A DNA stretch of 64,000 bases from Butyriboletus loyo (lineage: Eukaryota > Basidiomycota > Agaricomycetes > Boletales > Boletaceae): positions 1-64,000 of the forward strand of contig JBBPSI010000032.1 of NCBI GenBank assembly GCA_038093515.1, read 5' to 3'. A model generated the notes under the pieces. That model was not told the DNA's origin. It saw nothing but the letters and a program-made list of their open reading frames with translations, and made no database searches. Below, piece by piece: positions 58,732 through 64,000 of this stretch. A program made the position numbers and the translations under genes. Position 1 is the first letter of the stretch. The number at the start of each line of letters is the position of its first letter.

Positions 58732-61232
58732 TCAACGACGACCGTAAAAGATACAACACTTCGCCGTGCCCTGCTCAACGTCGTCCTGTGGCACCGCAGG
58801 AAGTGACTCATGTTCCTCAGAGGTCTCCGCATCATCTTCGTCGTCGTGCCTAGAAAACAACCACATCACACGCATGCACATGATCCCAAATAATACGAGG
58901 ATAAGACATTCGACGCCGAGGGTTGTGACAGTGGGACGTTCTTTTGGACGAAAGATCTGTATCGCGAGGGCTGCGGCGAAAAGGATAATTCTGCACCCAT
59001 GTGAACAAGGTGGGAATAAACGCGATCGTGCGTTGAATGACGTACGACCATATAAGGCAAGCATTCGGGAGACTGTGTGTGATTGCAAAACGCGCCATTC
59101 CCCATTGTTTCTGACTAAGCGTCTTCATGACTTCCGCCTGTCATAGCCCACGTGAGCACCTGGAGCAGACAAGAGATATACCACAGAAACATACCGCATG
59201 ATCAGCGTCCATGAATCGCGGATCGCTGTACACATTCAACAAGGTAAAGGAGAATATAATAGACCCGACTGTTGAAACCACCGAACAATAGATGATTATT
59301 TCGATCTCACTTGCAGGGGTGCCTGCGGTGACAACACCGGGAACAGCGAGGAAACTAAAATTCACGGCAAGCATCACTGTGGACTGCTCGCGGTGAGATA
59401 TCCGGCATAAAAAGCGAGGGAGACTCACAAAGATGGTATACCGACCCAACTCGGACGTGAGCCTGTTGATGAAATCCTTCCAGCGGGGTTGAATGACAAT
59501 GCCATCGACCCAGACCCGTTGCAAACGAACAGCATGTTCGTTCAGTGACCCAAACAAAAACACATTGGCGAGTTTGAATACAGTGCCACGGTTCCAAGTC
59601 TGTTGCCCGAACAACGGTGTGTTTGCGTTCAAACGTGCACACGGTTGACCGTAAAAATTCAGGAACTGGTTTTCAGCTAGAATTGCATTAGGGAAGCAAA
59701 TGATCGGATACATCCAATGACACCCACTAAAAAACCCCATCAGCCGTGCTTCATATGATATCAATACCATTTCGTGACGTGACGAGACGTAGTCGCACCT
59801 GTCACCCAAACACTGCATGGATTGGAAATATTCCCCTCGTCTTCGCTAAAAGTCAGCAAAGTTCGAGGAACAACACGGGCTAGGAAAATGTACCCTTGAG
59901 TGAGTTGATAAGGTCCGCGATCGCAACAAGTTCATCTTGTGTGAACGGGCTCGAGGAGGAATCAGTGGTTAGTATGTCTAGTGGGTCGATGAGACCACAA
60001 TGTAGGTATTTCACAGAGGGGATGTACCGGTCTTCGCGTAGCTGAGCATCCCTCTGAGATCATCGAAGACGTCTTTTGGAAGGGTGTGATTGTGCGGGTA
60101 ATATTCACAATGCGACCTTAGTTCCATGTCATATGCCATACACTTGAGTTGAGGTCAGTGTCAAGATAGAACACAATGGGTGCAGACATGCCTGAAAGAC
60201 CACTGGAAGAAGCATACCAGTACTGTTGCTCAACCAAATACCCTGAACGCATGTGAGTGAAAGGAAATAACGGCGCATCAAACATACTGATGTGACTGTA
60301 TTCACTGATCCCTCGCAAGTCGTTACCGAGATCCTGCGGTTTAACTGGATGAACCCAGAACAGAAGGCGGTGTGTGTGATCAACAAAGTAATAACGCCAA
60401 CATTGGCTGCTGTCCATATTCAGGACAATTTCCGTATGCTCGTCCGTGATAACACCATCTGTCTGAATCGCTTTCTGGATGAGTTTCGTGACGTAAAAAA
60501 GGACCTCGCTTCCACGTTGAATGATGTCGGTCTCTGTGAATATACGCTTGGAAAGGGTCCACAACTGCGATGTAATGCACATGAAAATGAAACGTACTAA
60601 TCCTTTGTGATAAAAGAGAACATTTCCTTCCGGATGAACATGTCGTGTCCACCAATCTGGAAGTTCTGGACATCTATGTTGAGAGTTACAAAAGGATAGA
60701 TGGATCTCGTAGGAAATGTGAACTTGCGCAGACAAGAGTTTCCGTTGGCCAGCTGGGATGTCCGGAGGTTCGACGCTCTGACTGAGGGCCAGAGTCAACG
60801 AAGTAAAGTAAAGACACAGAGAAATCCCAGGTACCCTCACCTAGCTCTCCTGGGTTTATAGCGCTGTGATCCTGCTTCTGGAGTCCCAGGCTGTGGGTCG
60901 GAATTGAAGTGACTCTCTTTTGAGGTCAGAGCCTGATATTTTGGTAATACATCTTCCCAGCGAGCGGTTGTTCCGCTGTCCTCTTCCTCCGCCTTTGCAC
61001 GTTCCGAGATTTGCAGACGTTCTCCCTTGGAGGTGTTGTTCAACGCGGGTATATCGTTTGCATGTGGCAGTATCTGAGACTGGCCTCTGCGATGCGCAAA
61101 CGTTGAAAGTGACGCCCACAGTGAAGCAAGCCGATCGCGAAGCGCAAGCGCTACGCGTCCAAAGGACCGACGGAGGCGAATGAGAAGGAATAGCAGAAAT
61201 CGGAGTGGGCGTGAGCCCGTCGAGGTCAGCAT
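58732..61232 (-). CDS. Multi-TM protein with split WW-like domain, array gene D
   Basis: Starts MLTSTGSRPLRFLLFLLIRL (ATG 61232; 29 further in-frame codons upstream). Exon 1 ends SQRYKPRRA. Then DIPAGQRKLLSA, PDWWTRHVHPEGNVLFYHKG (60650-60600), IFTETDIIQRGSEVLF, WRYYFVDHTHRLLFW (60390), MELRSHCEYYPHNHTLPKDV (60110), ILAENQFLNFYGQP, ARLNANTPLFG (59640-59600), a TM pair with MLAVNFSFLAVPGVVTAG (59380-59220), and a last TM block ending DDVEQGTAKCCIFYGRR. The WW-like half keeps both flanking Trp. The RYW-equivalent junction (QQYW) is unresolved, as in C and E. Confidence 0.73.
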
Positions 61233-61705
61233 TGTCAGGTGTCCTCGAAGTTCGTCAACTGCCTTGTTGCTGCTGAACGTCACCAAGGGCGCCACCGAGC
61301 ACCCTGAATTCGCAGCCAACCATGAGCAAGGCGACGATGCTGCAAGTCACAAGACCTTCTCTAGACTCTCATCTGCTACTACCTGTCCGATTTTCTTGGG
61401 ACACTCTGTATCTCGGCACTCTCGCACCGACTGTACGCATTGTCAATAACCAGTCAATCCGGTGACTGTACAGTCGAACAGTCGATGTGCATGGAGTCAG
61501 GATCCCCGCATCATCGATGTATTACTTATGTATCTGCTATCCTTTTGCAGGGCGCATGATAGCATCACTCGAAAGCCAAACAATATTATAATTATTGACT
61601 ATCAACATGGGTATTCAACTGTCCGAAACCATGGTATCCACTTCCAAGTCCTGTCCGAATCACATCCATGAACGAGTCAGCGATGCAAAAATGTGCAACA
61701 TTCCG
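61233..61705. other. Spacer between array genes D and E
   Basis: Contains the shared upstream module described for the other spacers. No gene. Confidence 0.4.
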
Positions 61706-64000
61706 CTAAGCCTGGCTCAACGTCGTCTGGCGGCGCAGTAGGTGGGCCTGTTCCGCAGACTCGGAGCCATCCGGATCATCATTGTCGTTCCCAGAAAATA
61801 GCCACATCACGATGCCGCTCATGGCCCCGAATAACACGAGAATGAAACATTCGACGCCGAGGGTCACGTATGTGGCAAGTTCTTTCGGAAGGAAAATCTG
61901 TAGCGCGAGGGCTGTGGAGAAGAGTAAAATCCTAGAAACCTGTGAGTAAAGTGTGAATGGACGCGGCCATACGGTGATATGACGTACGACCATATGAGAC
62001 ACGCAATCGGAAGACTGTGCGTGATTGCAAGACATGCCATTCCCCATTTCTTTTGACTGAGCGTCTTCATGACTTCCGCCTGTCATGATCAACGTGAGCA
62101 CTACGAGTCTTCGTCTCCCCTATACGAACATACCGCAGGGCTGGCATGCATAAGTCCCGGATCACTGTATACATTCAACAAGGCAAACGAGAATATAATA
62201 GACCCGATCGTTGAAACCACTGAACAGTAGATGATGACTTGGATTGAACTTGCAGGGGAGCCTACAGTGACAACACCAGGGACAGCGAGGAAACTAAAAT
62301 TCACGGCAAGCATCACTGTGGACTACGAGTCGTGAGATATTTAACGCAGGAGGCGAGGCCAGAGACTCACAAAGATGGTATACCGGCCCAACTCGGTCGT
62401 GAGCCTGTTGATGAAATTCTTCCAACGAGGCTGAATGATAATGCCATCAACCCAGACCCGTTGCAAACGATCAGCATGTTCGTTCAGTGAGAAACATAGA
62501 AACACATTGGCGAATTTGAACACAATGCTACCATTCCAAGTCTGTTCCGCGAACAACGGTGTATCTGCATTTAAACGCGCGCACGGCTGACCGCAAAAAT
62601 TCAAGAATTGATCATCAGCTAATATGTTATTCAGGAAAGCAGGTGGTAAACCATGACCAAGGACACCCACTGAAAAACGCCATCAGCCGTGCTTCAGGTG
62701 ATATCAGCACTATTTCATGACAAAATAAGGTGTAGTCGCACCTATAACCCAGATACTGTATGAATCAGAAATCTTGTCGTCGTCTTCGCTGAAAATCAGC
62801 AAGACCGAGGAACAACACAGCCAGAAAACGTACCCTTGAGTGAGTTAACAAGGTCCAGCATCGCAACCAGTTCGTCTTGTGTGAACGGGCTCGTGGAGGA
62901 ATCGGCAGTCATCGTGTCTGGTGGTTTGATAAGAACAGTGTAGGCATTTCACAAAAGGGACATACCGGTCTTGGCACAATTGAGCATCCCTCTAAGGTCT
63001 TCAAAGACACCTTTTGGAAGGGTACGACCGTGCGGATAGTATTCACAATGCGTCCTCGATTTCATGTCATACACAGCACACTTGACTTAGGGTCAGTGTC
63101 AAGATAGAACGCAACGGGTGCAGACATGCCTGAAAGATCATCGGAAGAAGCATACCAGTACCGGGCTTCAACCAAATATCCTAAACGCATGTGAGTGAAA
63201 GAAAGCAACGGGGCATCAAACGTACTGATATGGCTATATCCGGTCATCCCTTGCAAGTCGGCACCGAGATGTTCCCGCGAGTTAACTCGATGAAGCCAGA
63301 AGAGAATGCGGTTTTTGTGGTCAACGAAATAATAGTGCCAATGATGCTTATCGTCCACATTCAAGGCAATTTCCGTGAGCTCGTTCATGATAACACCAGG
63401 TGTGTCAATCGCTTGCTGGATGAGCGTTGTAGCGTAAAACAAGACTTCTTTGCGTTTAGTGGGGTCATTGATATCGCTCTCTGTGAATATACGCTTGGGA
63501 AGAGTCCATAACGGGGGTGTGATGCACATGAAAGTGAAACATACTAGTCCTTCGTGATAAAAGAAAGCATTTCCTTCGGGATGAACGTGGCGTCTCCATC
63601 CATCTGGAAGTGGCGGTAGTCTGTTGAGAGCTGTCAAGGATAAACGAGTCACATACAGAAGATGAACTTACGCGGACAAGAGCGTCTGTTGCCCAGCTTC
63701 GATGTCCAGAGAGTCATAACGCAGACTGAGGGCCATTACAGTAAAAGCGGTGCCAACACGCAAGAATCCCAGTTACCCTCACCTCACTTTCCTGTGCTTA
63801 TAGCGCTGTGATCCTTTATCAGGAGTCGCAGGGTGTGGGTCAAAAACGAACTGTTTACTTGAAGTGGGATCCTGATATTTTCGTAATTCGTCTCGCCAGT
63901 GAGCGTTGCGCCGAACAGGCGAAGCTGCCAGAGTTCCGCTGTCCTCCTCCTTTTCCTCCGCATCCACACGTTCTGAAATTTGCGGAGGTTCTCTTGTGGG
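61706..64000 (-). CDS. Multi-TM protein with split WW-like domain, array gene E (5' end outside window)
   Basis: Exon 1 is cut by the right edge; its visible end reads KGSQRYKHRKV (63790). Then LNRLPPLPDGWRRHVHPEG and NAFFYHEG (63625-63550), IFTESDINDPTKRKEVLF, WHYYFVDHKNRILFW (63340), MKSRTHCEYYPHGRTLPKGV (63050), ILADDQFLNFCGQP, ARLNADTPLFA (62620-62560), a TM pair (62316-62170), and a last block with THSLPIACLIWSY and ECFILVLFGAMSGIVMWLF, ending LLRRQTTLSQA. The C-terminal CC motif seen in A and D is absent. The junction before YDMKSR cannot be spliced in phase with a normal acceptor. Confidence 0.72.

Noticed and set aside
1..64000. CRISPR arrays, operons, ribosome binding sites, phage attachment sites
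   Set aside because: The window is spliced eukaryotic DNA, and no regularly spaced identical repeats were seen.

Overview
The window looks like nuclear DNA from a filamentous basidiomycete, most probably an Agaricomycete and plausibly Rhizoctonia/Ceratobasidiaceae. The reasons are genes broken by many 40-75 bp GT-AG introns, cytoplasmic ribosomal protein genes, a tRNA with a short intron, a CFEM protein, a CAP59-type mannosyltransferase, and large expanded families of WD40, BTB, TPR-CHAT and GHKL-ATPase proteins. The species is an inference. Most genes lie across introns, so exon coordinates below were set by hand from splice sites and reading phase.

Left part (1-15 kb). A retrotransposon 5' end (LTR plus start of gag, minus strand) runs off the left edge and lies next to an orphan first exon. 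Two paralogous WD40 genes (4719-6975 and 11613-13898, plus strand) follow each other in tandem. Upstream of each are decayed pieces of a membrane-protein family; one block (about 2280-4370) is an inverted copy of the other (about 8530-11770). The gene for ribosomal protein eS30 (7964-8345, minus, four exons) sits between them. A C-rich low-complexity tract fills 14.26-14.96 kb.

Middle part (15-29 kb). This is the single-copy region: a BTB-domain gene flanked by two dead copies, ribosomal protein eL31 (minus), a small secreted CFEM protein with a GPI-like tail, a CAP59/CMT1-like glycosyltransferase, tRNA-Ala(CGC), an SGNH-hydrolase-like type II membrane protein resembling capsule-associated proteins, and a four-TM membrane protein. 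The glycosyltransferase and the SGNH-like gene may act together in extracellular polysaccharide synthesis.

Right part (29-64 kb). Two tandem 6.2 kb genes (minus) encode very large sacsin/DUF3684-like proteins with an N-terminal GHKL ATPase fold and a C-terminal HExxH motif. Then comes a tandem array of five genes (minus, the last cut by the window edge) for multi-TM proteins with a split WW-like domain. The array is interrupted by wreckage: a WD40 pseudogene, a TPR-CHAT fragment, a truncated carotenoid oxygenase, and an orphan WD40-family tail. Overall this is a duplication-rich accessory region beside housekeeping genes.
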